From NCBI RefSeq assembly GCF_003711515.1, contig NW_021167088.1, positions 111,359-175,358 on the forward strand: a stretch of DNA of 64,000 nucleotides. Direction: 5' to 3'. Source of the stretch: Sodiomyces alkalinus F11 (lineage: Eukaryota; Ascomycota; Sordariomycetes; Glomerellales; Plectosphaerellaceae). The notes under the pieces were generated by a model that saw only the letters and a list, made by a program, of their open reading frames with translations, was not told the origin of the DNA and did not search any database. Made by a program: the position numbers and the translations under genes. Shown here piece after piece: positions 1 to 12,240 of this stretch (positions within the stretch are counted from its first letter, which is position 1; each line of letters begins with the position of its first letter).

Positions 1-3000
1 GATCGGAGTCCGATAGCCCTGATAAGCACACAAACTACCTATCTACCTATTAAGTAGCACAAATAGAATAGCTTGTGCAGATAGGAAGATAGGCCGCAAC
101 GCGGGGGGGCGGACGCCTAGGCCATGTTGTGATCGACGCACAGAACTCTTCGTGCGCTGGGAGCCGCCTATTGGAATTTCCTGCCACGGATTCCAGTTGT
201 CGTTACTCTTCTTTGAACAAGTAGCAAAACGAGGTCCGAGACATCCATACCAGGTCCATCTTTACTTGGACGGCCTTCATTCATCGGTTGGCCAAAACTG
301 CGACCAGCAGATATACCAAATTGGCGAGTAATGGTTCCGCCGCCCCTCGAAGCCTTACATGTTGCAGTAGGCCAATGTGGGATGGTATCAATACCTACTG
401 GGACGATGGGTCCGGCACAAAGGGGGGGTGTCCGACTCGGGTCTGTCTAGGTACGGTGTACACTGTGCCTGTTGGCAGGCCGCGATCTTTGTCTCGAAGA
501 TGAGACCAATAAGGGGTGTCTCCTGGTCCAACATGATGGTTGCAAGAACCGTCGTGGTTTCTTTTGACTTGAATAAGAGACGGATGAGTTTCTATGGACA
601 GAGTGGTGCCCTCCGTCCCAGACTAGACACCAATGTAGGTACGGTAGATCCCGGATTGGAGGGGCGAAGTAGGAGGGTCACGAGAATCGAATAGTGCGAG
701 AGACACCTACCTATATGGGGTTAGGATACCGTAGGAGAGGTAGTATGTGTGGTACGCGTGGCACGCCTGATGTCTTTTGTTGGTGTTCTGGTTGTGGTGG
801 TGATGAACGTCCGAAGTATTCTGTACATTGGCTTTTTAGTGTCAGCGGGAGACTGGGACTTGGACGGATAAAACCGGCGATGGACGGAGGCACTTAATGG
901 GGGGCATGCATAGCCTCATAGACCGATACACAAATGACACGAATGACACGAATGTGAAAGGAAGGGAATGGAAGATTCTCCTTTGTTATAAATTTCAACA
1001 TCAGCCCTTGTGATAATCATCCTGTGCACCAATGCCCTAGCTGCCCTAATCTAATACTTTATTATGCCCGTGTCATTGGCTTCTCTTTGTGTCCATAGAA
1101 TCAAATTGGAATCAAATTGGAAAGCAAATTGTTGCTATACGGAGACTCCGGACATGATATACTAAGGATCTACGTCCATCCAAGACATCCTACTTGTAAA
1201 ATCCGTAAGCGTGGTCTCGGGACACGATGGAGGATTCAGGAGGACGGATGCGTCGGGTATCCATCCATGTTCGCGTATGGAGTAATTACACAGTATGGAC
1301 AACGGATTCAGCAGCTTTACTCAGCGTGGTCGCTGGGAATTATTTGATTGGCCGGTTACCTGGCCCGGAGATTCTAATGGCATACCTGAAGCAGCCACAG
1401 ATAGCACCAGCCACAGGAATGAACGATTTCGGCCGGTAGTTTTTGATCCATGTCACTGATAGGCTTAGCGTAGGTATAAGAGGCTGCACGACATTAACAG
1501 GCCTGGGCCTGGGGTACAAAGCCAATATTGAAGTTGCTAGCTGATGATGAGATAATGACGCTTGGTTGCTTCACTATTGTCTCCCCCGATTTCTTCCTCC
1601 CTTTTGTTTCGAAATAAAATCAGCCGACGGAAAGGTTGAGAACCTCTGCACCTTCGTATAGCAGAATGGGTCATGTATGCATAGTCCGTACTGAAAATAC
1701 GATAACTTCCAACGGATTTCAGCATGTCATGCCTTTCTAAGCGGAAATCCTTCAAGGTGTCATTTTGCCCTAACCCTAGGCTAACGGCGGGTGCAGATCC
1801 TGACCGGCGGGTGCAGATCCTGACCGGCGGGTGCAGATCCTGACTATCATCCTAGGAACAGGGAAGATTTTCATGATAATTATAAGTGATGGTCCCACGA
1901 TGGCATCTCTCAGGGGGGCTTTAGCAAAGGTGGATCGTATGGGGTCATGAAGCTAAGTAACCAACTGTCTTGTGGCTACGACTAGATGGGAGCTGTCCCC
2001 ATCACCACGTCAACTTAGAAGGCCAACCTCGGCTGAAGACAACTACATACAACGTACGTTATATGATCACTTTTTGTACACCATGGGAAAGGCGCCTCTG
2101 TTTCCAAGATAAAGAAGACAGTTCATCAATCCGCCCCGGTCCCCTGTTGTCCCTTTATCTTCGTATGTTGCGCATATAAGACAGTGAGTAATTCAGGAAC
2201 CATTCTAGGAGTAGGCCGGACGAGCAAAAGAAAGACAAAAGGTCACCGAGTTAGTTGAGTCAAAACATGTCGGCTACCTGAATGGTCGCGTCCCAGGGGG
2301 GTCAGGTTCTATCAGAACGTGGGTGGGAAACAATGAATGAAAGGTAGAAGTAAAAAGGAAAGCTACAGAACTTTGGGTGCATGCGCACATCCCATTGGGT
2401 GTAATAAGCTCATCTCAATCTCATCAGCTACCACCAATACCATAGGCAATTAGTGAAATTAATAGCTGGGAAGCTAATTACACACGTAGGTCCGTTCGTC
2501 GGGGAAGGTAGGCTTCGTAATTTCATACCCAGTCACGGCCCATCGTGGTTGCAATTTGGATCTTTGTTCGCCAATGTCTGGAACTTAAAAGACTAAAACA
2601 TTTGACCTAGCCCTAAGCCACACCCAAGTTGTTGTCGTCAATGGAAGTAGCTGAGAACCTGCAAAAACATTTAAAAAGAGCATCAACACATACGCCGGAG
2701 AAGTTCACTTCAAGTATACAGTATGCTGATCTTCAGAAATACTGGAGTGACTTCTTATCCCATCGTTCAGGTCCGACTGTAAAAGTGACGTACTCCTGTA
2801 CTCCGATGGCCCACTCCTGGCTTGGAGCCCCCTGTCCGCACCTATCAGTCGTGGGGATAAGTATTCTGTACCTAGTACATACCCGTCCGTACCTTGGTGA
2901 CCGGTGACTGTATTGTTGTCGCGTCCATTATTAGCTCTGGCTAATCCTCCCCCAGTCTCCTCGTCCTCCCCTTTCCTCCCTTCTTTCCTCTCCCCAAACA

Positions 3001-3174
3001 ACCATCAGGAAAACAGAAAACAACACGCAATCTCATCGAGATTATCTTGTCACAGTCAAGGCCATCGCCTCAGCTCTGCCAGCTTGTCCATCGTCACTAT
3101 TCATTGGTGATTTTACTTTGCTTTGCCCTGTCAGCGCAAAGCAGTCCCATCATATCGCAGCTTCAGATTGACTT
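1..3174. other. Gene-free left flank and STB3 promoter
   Basis: I find no convincing coding region here. Open frames are short, have no recognisable domain and overlap each other in several frames. A perfect 20-bp minisatellite lies at 1785-1844. The last 250 bases become C/T-rich (about 2945-3000), which is typical of promoters and leader regions of filamentous fungi, and probably carry the STB3 promoter and transcription start. Confidence 0.6.
1785..1844. repeat. Minisatellite, 3 x 20 bp
   Basis: Three perfect head-to-tail copies of a 20-bp unit (CGGCGGGTGCAGATCCTGAC) lie at 1785-1804, 1805-1824 and 1825-1844. The flanks do not continue the repeat. It is outside any gene I can recognise. 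Confidence 0.95.
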
Positions 3175-3446
3175 GTAAGTACAGAGAGTATTATTACCTT
3201 ATTTATTGTACTTATCTTTTCTCCCTCCCCCCGTGTATGACTCAAATCATCAACAAACCACCGCCACCCGCGATTGCGATCACTGGCATTTATTTGGCTT
3301 CTGTCACCTACATTCCCAAATCGGCATTGAAGTCAGCGATGTTGGCGTGGTCATTCTACACCATATTTGCCCTATCGCACACTCCCAGCACACTTCATCC
3401 CTGCCGCAGAATCGCGCCTCTAACAGTCTCATCTTTCCCTTCGCAG
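3175..3446 (+). other. Probable 5'UTR intron of STB3
   Basis: A consensus donor GTAAGT begins at 3175. A C/T-rich stretch ends in TTCGCAG at 3446, with a CTAAC branch-point-like motif at 3420-3424, 22 bases before the acceptor. The STB3 start codon follows 41 bases after the acceptor. At 272 bases it is long for a fungal intron but normal for a leader intron. RNA-seq reads spanning 3174 to 3447 would settle it. Confidence 0.6.
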
Positions 3447-3487
3447 GCTCATCTCGAAGCTCGTTCCAACGCAACCCAACCGACAGT

Positions 3488-4534
3488 ATGGCAACCATGG
3501 CAGCAGCTGCTCGCGATACCCCCCAGGCCTCCTTGAGCCGAGACAACTTAGCTGTTGTAGCGGCTCGGAGCGTCCCTGTGACTGTGACCCGACCTCAGGC
3601 ACTCCCAACGCCTCCCAACTCCATCTCCCCAGCCTTACCACCTCATGGTCTCAAGGCGCAACTGCAGAAGGCCAGACTGGATCCCATAGATTCGGATCTG
3701 GATCTGCACGAGCCTCACGACGATGATCACGCTGGCCGCTCGCCCTCGTTTGAAGCTGTCGGCGCCATCACACCCCAACTCCTGGCGAAGCACCACTTGC
3801 CCGATGTCTTGCTCAACCACGGCCCTCTTGCCATACGCCACATCATGGGCTACCTGACTACCTCGGTTCCAGGCTTCGCTGGCATCCCCCCGACCAAAGC
3901 CCGTAGACTTGTCGTTGGCGCTCTTGAAGGTCGCGGCGGCGAGGGAGGTGGACTACACGGCGATGTCGAGTTTGAAAAAGTCGGCTGGGGTCGCTGGGAC
4001 GCGCGCCGTCGTGGTCAGGCATCGCGCCATGTGGCCACCTTCCCTCCAACACACCTGGACAATGTCTCGGGTATTCCCATCGGCAAGAGTGGTGGGCTCC
4101 GGGCCGTCGACAGATCTCGACTACACCCGCCCTCATCAGATGCCGGAAACTCCATCGGCTTTTCGCACGACGACCGCGACGACATGATGATGGAGCACGA
4201 AGCGGACAAGATGTCTCTTGACGGCTCCGCTTCTGCCTCATGCTCTGAGGCCCCCGACGATGATATCAATATGAATGACGATCCCGAGGATGTGACTGAC
4301 GACGAGGATTGGGCAGCCGTGGGCGCCGCCGCGCTTCGTCGCGAATCATATGCTGCTCAGTCGTGTCGCAGTTACCTCAATTCTGTATATACGCATGGAG
4401 GACTGCGATCGGTCTCGACCGGCATGGCACGGTCACCGCAGCCATGCAACATAGACTTCTCAGCCCTGGGAGCTACGTCTGACGCACAGGAGCGTGAGGC
4501 GATTGAAGCTCTCCTTCGCCTGGGCTCTGTATAA
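3488..4534 (+). CDS. stb3: STB3-like Sin3-binding transcriptional regulator
   Basis: A single-exon protein of 348 residues. Residues about 94-177 match the fungal Stb3 domain: a TPQLL...LPDVLL core, then HGPLAIRHIMGYL, VPGF, and a basic KARRLVV helix followed by a tryptophan- and arginine-rich segment. In yeast, Stb3 binds ribosomal RNA processing elements and the Sin3 deacetylase complex, coupling glucose and TOR signals to ribosome-biogenesis genes; that role is inferred here from the family. Residues about 257-277 are strongly acidic. The frame is open further upstream, but the ATG at 3488 is chosen because it follows a probable leader intron and is the first Met of the conserved-looking protein; a second in-frame ATG lies at 3497. 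The protein is shorter than yeast Stb3. Confidence 0.88.
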   Translation: MATMAAAARDTPQASLSRDNLAVVAARSVPVTVTRPQALPTPPNSISPALPPHGLKAQLQKARLDPIDSDLDLHEPHDDDHAGRSPSFEAVGAITPQLLAKHHLPDVLLNHGPLAIRHIMGYLTTSVPGFAGIPPTKARRLVVGALEGRGGEGGGLHGDVEFEKVGWGRWDARRRGQASRHVATFPPTHLDNVSGIPIGKSGGLRAVDRSRLHPPSSDAGNSIGFSHDDRDDMMMEHEADKMSLDGSASASCSEAPDDDINMNDDPEDVTDDEDWAAVGAAALRRESYAAQSCRSYLNSVYTHGGLRSVSTGMARSPQPCNIDFSALGATSDAQEREAIEALLRLGSV

Positions 4535-7336
4535 TACCTCTTTTTGATTTTTTGCATTAGCATGGCGTTCTTTGGTTGGTATGGGATGTGGCGGGTTTGG
4601 AAACATTGGGCTATCCCAGAGAACATGGGTTATCTCTTCTATTGGCTAGGTATTGGGAACGGGCTAGATGGTCGGCTGGACCAAGGGATGCTGTGTCATG
4701 ATTGCTGTGATCGGGCCGGCGTGCCCTTGATCACAGTTTCAACATGCTCATGACGCGGAACGTTCTTATCAGCTGGCGGCGTCTGGAATAGTGCGGTGAC
4801 GGCGACGAGCATTCTTTTTTCCATTGTCGTCCTTCGTCCTCTCAGGGATTTGGTTCGGCATCGCTACTCTACTACGATGGCGGCTCTTCAGCTGCATTTC
4901 GAACCACTACGACTTTCGTCTCTGCTATCACGCAACCTGGGGAAGGGGTTTTTTTTTCTTCCGACGACGAGGATACGGTGTGCTCTCCGTTCCTGACCTC
5001 GGCAATATCTGCTATACCGGCGATTTGACACCACTATCGCATGGGCAGACGTTGGAGATGATAGGCGTCTCAGATACCATTGAGCTGAGAACCCTTTTAC
5101 CCTTGCTTTCGTTGGTTTTGAAGCGCCCGAAAGTCATCAATAGGTTGATGCAACATCGCGGCAAGCAGCTACAAAGGGGACAGTAACGAGCTGGCCGTTA
5201 CGATCTCCCCTCAACCCCATTTCACTCCTTGGAAACATGATTACGACTCATTTTGACGTATACTTTTTTATTGCACATAACCCATTCAACTTCTATTTTT
5301 CTTTGGCATCACCCCACTTCAACATTACATGTGGAGGCATTTGGGGACGGACTATACTGTGTCTGTCCCTGCATACGCATCGGGTTTAGATCGGGGTCTT
5401 TATCTTGAGCTTCACCTCCAGCGGAGTTCGTCCCGTTGGATAACAGGCATGAAGTGCTTGTTCGCGTGGGAAAGACAAGATGGCGGCTGTATTGGATGGG
5501 AGGGAACACTGCCGCCAGCTAAGAAGGAGGAGCTGGAGAGGGTCAGGAATATGGCTAGGAGAGGTGAATTTGGACATTGATATGTCTCATAACGAGGCTC
5601 GCTGGTGGTGTTGAAGCTTTCTTACTTACACCAGCTAGAACTAGAAAACAAGACAGAGTCAAGGGGGCGAGAAGATGGAGAAGGGCGGAAAGTCCTCCCT
5701 CTGGAAGGAAAGGCAACCAAAAACAAAGACTCTTACGCTATGGTCTTTATGGAGGGCGGTCTTGGGTCATTATGCCTACGTCTTCGTCATAGCTTACAGA
5801 ATGGAACCTGACATTGTTCGTCTCCCAAACTTGATGGAACCCGGGCTCTCGTGCCATTTCCACCGTCCTTTAACGAATGCCCTGTGTACCTAACCTCGAC
5901 TCGAGTTGAACGATGAGTGCCGACCTGCTATCCTGCAGAAATCAATGGCAGTTCCTCAGCGTAGCGTCACTCTACGAACGCTGGATGATAGAGCGATGAA
6001 GAGGTCCATACATGCTTAGCCCATTCGCCCGCAATCTCGCAATCATGATGCTAGAGAGGTCGGGAGACATGAAGCTTTCGCAACGCACGAAGCTGGCCAT
6101 ATTCAAGCCAATGGAACTGGGAAGGGTTGGCCATATTTCTTCCACAGAGTTGTACCGAATCACGAGGAGAGGAAACACTCTTTGCCTCGGCCATCCAGGA
6201 AGGCTGGTCCTTAACGTCTCTCCTCTACTGGCAGTGGTGCGGCTTGGAACTATCACTGGAGCTTTTGATATTAAGCATCAGCCCAGACCTGGCCCGGGCC
6301 TGACGTGAGCCCAGATCAGCCACAAAGACTCTTGCCAAGTTGGACAGCCTCTACCCCCGGCAGATGACGCCTTATGGACGACGAAGGAATAGACAAGAGG
6401 CGGGGGAAATGAGGGTAGGCGTGCTTGGCTCTTTGGCCATGGCGACTTGGCGGATCGACTAGTCGTTTAGGGTGCGGGCTAATCTGCAGTAATCTTGTCC
6501 CGCGATGAGAGGAGCGACGGGATCTCAGGGCATCTTGGTGATCAGGCGGCCGGGGGCCCTCGAGTCCTTGAAAATGGGGTTCGAATGAGTGGCGATGCCC
6601 AACGCTTGTCGAGCGAGGGTCTTGGCAGCCAGGAACCCGCCTGAGCCTGTCGATAATGACTGGGTAGTCGCAGCACTGCCAGGCTTCAGAAACGTGTCCA
6701 AGGACCGTAGTATGGGGTTTCACGGGACGCGAAGCTTATTAGGCACTCCCCTTTCTTGTCGGTCTTCATGAACGGCGTAACCATGAAGCCGCGGACAAAA
6801 TAACTACGCCCACGCCGTTGCCGTCTTTGCTCGGAGGTGCCCTAAAGTAAAGGACGCTGTTGACATTGGCTTCCCTCCCCAAAAAATGTGCATGCAAGAA
6901 ACCAGAAACTGATCTGGTTTAGAGGGAGAGGCTTGGTATTATGGGTAGCCATCGACTGAAGAGTCCATCTTCATCTATCCATCTTCCTGCACTCTCCCCT
7001 TTGCCCTTTGCTTTTTCGAACATGTGTTACTTGCGGGGAGAATGCCTACCGCCTCTCGAGATGTCCTTCGGTTGGACAAACTCTTGGTTGATGTTAAAGA
7101 CCAAAGATGTGTGAGGCCAACGTCTCTTGAAGATCAAAAGATCAGAGTTGTCGTACTTCGAAGAGGGGCTGTTAAGAGCCCCGCACGAAAACTGAGGGAT
7201 GGGGGGGTGATGACACTGTTGACCGGTTCGAGAGCCCGTAAGGAATAAGCCGCCGATCAACGGATCATAGGGACACGTGAAAAGATCAGGTGGGGCTTAA
7301 GATGGAGCGCGAGAAATGACGAAGGGCTTAGAGTGT

Positions 7337-7383
7337 CTTGGTGGTGTCTTGGATTCTCTTGGTATGTCTTGGCAGGACTTGGC
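7337..7383 (-). promoter_or_regulatory. Phased CTTGG array, five copies
   Basis: CTTGG begins at 7337, 7348, 7358, 7368 and 7378, so the steps are 11, 10, 10 and 10 bases, one helical turn each. The last two copies are full CTTGGC, the reverse complement of the PacC site GCCAAG. The others read CTTGGT, CTTGGA and CTTGGT. The array lies 2.65 kb upstream of the pacC start. It may be a degenerating tandem PacC-type array or a chance simple repeat. Confidence 0.5.
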
Positions 7384-9236
7384 AGCGTGTCTAGTGTGGT
7401 AATTTAACTGGGCGACCAGCCAGTCGAACAAGCGAATCGAAGGCGAAGAGATCGTGTGCCCCAGGGTTGGTAACATTGACACCAGGAAGCCCTTGGTTGA
7501 TAAGGGCCCAGAACGGCATATGGATGAATCTGCTTTCTGGGCATAAGCTGTGGCTTGTGCAGGAAGGTGACTCGGCAAAGCGAGATAGTTGAAGGGTGCT
7601 GGTGCAGCTTTTGACAGACTGCCACAAAGATAATGTCAAGGAAGAATGCGCAACCAAGCGTGGCCTCGCGGGGGATATCTTGAAGAGGGCGCCGTTGTGG
7701 TTCCAGGACATTCATGACATCAGCGATGCCCAGCAGGACGGCTGAGGTGACGGCTTACAGCTAATCTGGTGTGTGTGTATGTAGCTACGTTTAATGGTGA
7801 CGAGCTGATGTTTACAGGGGGAGCAGACTCGTGGACAGAAAAGGTATGTTGTTTTGTTTTAAATTAAGCATCGCATTGGTTTTCCGAGCGATATATAGCG
7901 TCTTGTTAGGATCAACTTGGACGATCCAACGCCAAGGATTGATGGCGGCTGGATGGGATGGATGCAGAGGTAGGTACCTTATGTATTGTGTTGCCGTACG
8001 AAGTATATTACTTTGACGAGAAGTTCCTGGAACAATTTGGAAGATAGGTTGAAAGAAAGTCACAACTGGGGATTTTGATTTTCTTCCTTCCTCAACCCAT
8101 CTGCACGCGAATACTTACATCGTAGCTTATAATTAGGTAGGCACTTGCCTTTTGTGCGAAGTTGGCAGAAGTCAGTGACCTCGCAAGGCAATGTGCTCTG
8201 TCGGGCCTGCAGATGCGTTTCCTGCCCCCTGCCTAACCCTCCAGATATGTGACAGTGTGATTGGTCGGCAGTTCGTTCAGTGGAGTAAATGATTGCGTGG
8301 CCCGGGTGGGCGGGCTTGCAGGTCACAGGCTTGGCGGGCGGAGAGGGAAAGTCTCGGCCGCAGCGGAAAGCTTAACGTTTCTTAACGTTTTATTTCTGGC
8401 TGGGCTTCCGTTGCAACTCTCCTCTCCTGTCCTGTCCTGTCACCCCGAGAGAGGAAACGGCGGCTTGCTCCTCGTCGGAAGTTGAAATGTCTTATTCACT
8501 TCGATGGCAGTCCCTTCTTCAACGTCCCGATTTAAGACTCGCACTACTGAAAATGCGAATATGCACCACACGTAGCCCGGACTTGGTAGGTAACACAAAT
8601 ATGTACTCCGACAGATCAATTTCAGGTAGATGGTAACAGAGTAAAGAGTTCCATCGGTATTATACGTCAGGGACCTTATTTAGTCGTATGGAGGTCTCCT
8701 CCCGAGTCATGTTTGTAAGGTAATTACAGGGCGTACCCGAATCCCGTCGGATTCGAGCCAGGGTGAAATCAGCCTTCTCGTCTTCATACCGTACAAGTCC
8801 ATATATCCAGAGTGCAGTGAATGTATGGATACCTAGCGAGGAATGAATCCGGGCCAAAGCTGTTGTACCCATACTCATAGTCAAGATAACCCTTAATAGC
8901 TGCCGTCATCGCATCGTGTATGAATGTCATTATCTAGGATAATAACCCGCTTGGCATGTCACCAGAACTGGGATTGCACGGAATGCTATCCAGTTTGCTA
9001 CCCAAAGAGAGAGGGAGAGAGAGAGGCTTGGAGAGAATGAGGGGCAAGTTGAAAGTACGTACAAAGTCGGAGGGATGGAGGGAACAAGGCGGGAAGTGGC
9101 AGCATGTACCGTTCTGGGTACGGATACAGATAACTAAGGTGCCTAGGTACCTACATACACGAATCAAATCCCTCCCCTTAAGGGCCAGTTAAGAGACACA
9201 GCCAAACCCTCACAGGATTACCAAGGCACGCCGAGT

Positions 9237-9253
9237 CTTGGCAAGTACTTGGC
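9237..9253 (-). promoter_or_regulatory. Pair of PacC-type sites
   Basis: Two CTTGGC hexamers at 9237-9242 and 9248-9253 are on the same face of the helix (11-base step). They are reverse complements of the PacC consensus GCCARG and lie about 780 bases upstream of the pacC start codon. Confidence 0.5.
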
Positions 9254-9424
9254 AAATTATTGGCGCCATGAGCCATCTCTAGTCTCTTTGTTAAGGTGGG
9301 AACCAGACCTTGAGCACTCTCATTACACTATTGCTAGGTACTGCTAACCGAAAAGAACCCGACCAAGAGCCACTTCGCCACCCCGGGCCAATGAAATGAA
9401 GGGGCCCCATAGTAGACCGCGACT

Positions 9425-9450
9425 GCCAAGATATGCCAAGATATGCCAAG
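9425..9450 (+). promoter_or_regulatory. Triple PacC-type site array upstream of pacC
   Basis: GCCAAG occurs at 9425-9430, 9435-9440 and 9445-9450, separated by ATAT each time, so the sites repeat every 10 bases. GCCARG is the established binding core of PacC/Rim101 factors, and the next gene downstream encodes that factor. Its start codon is about 580 bases away. A further GCCAGG is at 9770-9775. Autoregulation of pacC is therefore likely, but this is inference from the motif alone. Confidence 0.65.
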
Positions 9451-9778
9451 AGCTCTTGTAAGTCGCTCTCCGATCAGTCTCTTGGAATAAAGAGACGGGC
9501 TGTCGCCTGAACCAACCCCCCTCCCCTTCGCATCTGTTCGTATCCTTTCAGTACCCCCAATTCATCTTTTTAGACTCTTCTCAGCTTTTCGAGGATATCG
9601 GAGGTAAAGAAGATATTCATCCTGTCAAGTCCGGCCTCTCCTTTGGACTTCCGCCTGGGGTTCGAGTTAATCCTCTTTCATCCACCTTTTGCGCTTACAC
9701 TCCTAGCCAATTGCTAGCCAATTGCCGAATTTCTCCCCTCTTTCTCCGCCACCTGACGCCCAGTCGCCTGCCAGGAGC

Positions 9779-9810
<32 letters not shown>

Positions 9811-10030
9811 AAAAGGGGCGGCCGCCACCTCTCCTCGCGCCAAGAATTTTGTCACTCCAAGTGTCTGCAAGGCGGAAAACTACTTCTCAGCCACCAGCTG
9901 ACAACGGGCCACTGTCAACGCCCTCAACCAATCACTACCAGCTGTTGTCACCTTACCTCTCTGAAACGCTCACTTTTACGCATCTCATAATCCTATCCAT
10001 CAACTCACTCACCTCACTTCCCTCTTCATC

Positions 10031-12240
10031 ATGTCCGCCAGACCCGAGGAACAATCTTCGGGAAGTGCGTCGTCAAACTCCAACACTCCGGCCCCTTCGT
10101 CGGGCGCCGGCAGCAACACTTCCCAGTCTACTGCTCCAGCCACCGCGACGTCTTCTTCAACGGCTGCCAGTGCTGCTACCACTCAGGACGACAACCTCAT
10201 TTGCAAGTGGAATCAGTGCAATCTCAAGTTTGTCACGCCTGAGGCGCTCTACGTATGAACCCCAGACCCCTTCGGGCCCCTCCTCTTCTTCTTGGCTTCT
10301 TTTTGCGTTGTACTCAATGGCGAGCTGACTTCTTCCCGCCTCACCTTCAGGAGCACCTATGCGAGCGTCATGTAGGCCGCAAGAGCACCAACAACCTGAA
10401 CCTCACTTGCCAGTGGAACTCGTGCCGTACGACCACTGTTAAGAGAGATCACATCACCTCCCACATCCGCGTGCATGTGCCTCTGAAGCCGCATAAGTGT
10501 GAATTCTGCGGCAAGTCCTTCAAGCGGCCCCAAGATCTGAAGAAGCATGTCAAGGTAAGACGAGAAGAAAGACTTTGTCACTTCGTCTTCATATCAGTGT
10601 GCTAATATGCTCCTTTTTTTTCTACCGCCCTCAGACTCATGCCGACGACTCTGTCCTTGTCCGGTCACCCCAGGACCAAGGGGGCATGAATGGGGCCTAC
10701 CGCGCTCAGCCCGGCAAAGGTATGTATTAAGTCCAATTTGCGCTTCCCTTCCTGTGTGGGTGTGGCTGGCGCCATCTCCTCCTCCTCACAAACAAACCAG
10801 GGGCTAATTTGCCTCGCAGCTGCTCCTAGCTACTATGATCATAATGGCCATATTCGGACTAACGCGGCCGCCTTCCCCCATCAGGCCCCTGGGCATGCTA
10901 GCTATTATGGCGGGGGAGCCCCAGCTCCGTCTCCGTCTATGGGTCTCTACTATGCTCCTCCCCGTGGCCCGGACTACCTCGGCCATCATCATCACCACGC
11001 TGCCGCCGGCTTCGACTCGCGTAAGCGGGCCTATGACATGGTTGATGATTTCTTTGCGACTGCCAAGCGCCGCCAGGTAGACCCGGCCTCGTATGCCTCT
11101 GTCGGCCGCTCGCTACTCCCTCTCCATGGCGCCCTCGCTCTCCAGACTCCCGCCCATATGCCCTCTGCCGAGTATATGGCCCACCATCAGCATGCCGTCC
11201 ATGCTGCCGCCCATGCTGTGGCCCATGATGGCAGCCACCATGGCGGCGGCCCGGCCGGCCCAGGACCCCTGGCGCAGCAGTACTACCTGCCGCCTATGCC
11301 CAACGCCCGGACCAAGAACGACCTGATCCAGATCGACCAAATTCTGGAACAGATGCAGAGCACCGTCTACGAGAATGCGAATCAGGCGACCAGCGGTGTC
11401 CACATCCACGGCCAGAACACTTTCGAGTTCCGACACAGCCCATCTCCTCCTATGGCCAACGGCCATCGTGGAAGCAGCGGCGCCATGTCCATGGCTCCGG
11501 AGAATTATCAAGCCGCCGTCTCGGCGGCCCACATGGCCTCTCCTCTCACCGCCATCTCCTCCAACGGAACTCCTGCCGTGACACCCCCCTCCAGCAATCT
11601 CTCCTACACCTCGGGCCAGTCGCCTAGCCCCTCCTCCTCTGGCATGTCTCCTCAGTCGCGCCACAGCACCACTGCCGCCGCCAACTCCTCGGTCATGTAT
11701 CCCAACCTGCCGGCCGTCAGCTCGGTCTTCCCGGGCCAATCGACCACCTCGACCCTCGGAACCAACTTTGACAGCAACGAGCGCCGCAACTACGGCGGCG
11801 GCATGCTCCAGCGTGCCAACCCCGCCCCTCGTCCAGCCGAGGCACCCACCTCCGCCCCCGGGCCCGTCAAGCCCGAACCTCCCCGGGCGGCCTCCTCCAT
11901 CAGTTCCCCGTCTTCCGAGTCGGAGACGAGCGAGAGCGCCCGAGAGCGCGAGGAGAAGTACGATCAGTGGCTCGAGAACATGCGGACCATCGAGGCGTTG
12001 CGCGAGTACATCCGCGACCGCATCGCCCGCAGCGATTTTATCGACGACACTCACCGGGCTCATCACGCCTCGCACGGATCCCATGGCCCTGCTCATGGCA
12101 CGCTCCCCTCGCATTCCGCCCACGCTTCCCAGGAACGCGACAACCGGCATCGCTCCCCCGAGGCCATGGAAGTTGACTCGAAGAGGCCCGGCCCTAGCCC
12201 GGCGGCGCCCTTGTATCCCGTCCTGCGGATGCCGAACTAG
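10031..12240 (+). CDS. pacC: PacC/Rim101 pH-response zinc-finger transcription factor
   Basis: Four exons: 10031-10252, 10351-10554, 10635-10719 and 10820-12240, giving 643 residues. All introns are 80-100 bases with GT/AG ends and GCTRAY branch points. Three C2H2 fingers lie at about residues 58-81, 94-116 and 124-144; the first intron splits finger 1 between residues 74 and 75. A basic segment with [11 protein letters not shown] and AKRRQVDP follows near residue 240, as in other PacC proteins. Two YPXL motifs, YPNL at 464 and YPVL at 636, match the docking sites for PalA/Rim20 that flank the signalling-protease region. PacC activates alkaline-expressed and represses acid-expressed genes after two-step proteolysis at high ambient pH. 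The start has a short serine/threonine-rich tail typical of the family. PacC-type hexamers upstream suggest autoregulation. Confidence 0.95.

Larger units (their letters stand above)
4535..10030. other. 5.5 kb gene-free region between STB3 and pacC
   Basis: The first few hundred bases are STB3 3'UTR. The rest contains no ORF with a recognisable domain; the longest frames, about 100-135 codons, lie on several strands and look random. From about 6288 to 9775 the region is rich in GCCARG hexamers on both strands, including two regularly spaced arrays (7337-7383 and 9425-9450). The last 400 bases are C/T-rich with a poly-A/AAAAG tract at 9780-9815 and are likely the pacC promoter and leader. A long regulatory region or a non-coding transcript is the simplest explanation. 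Confidence 0.55.
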
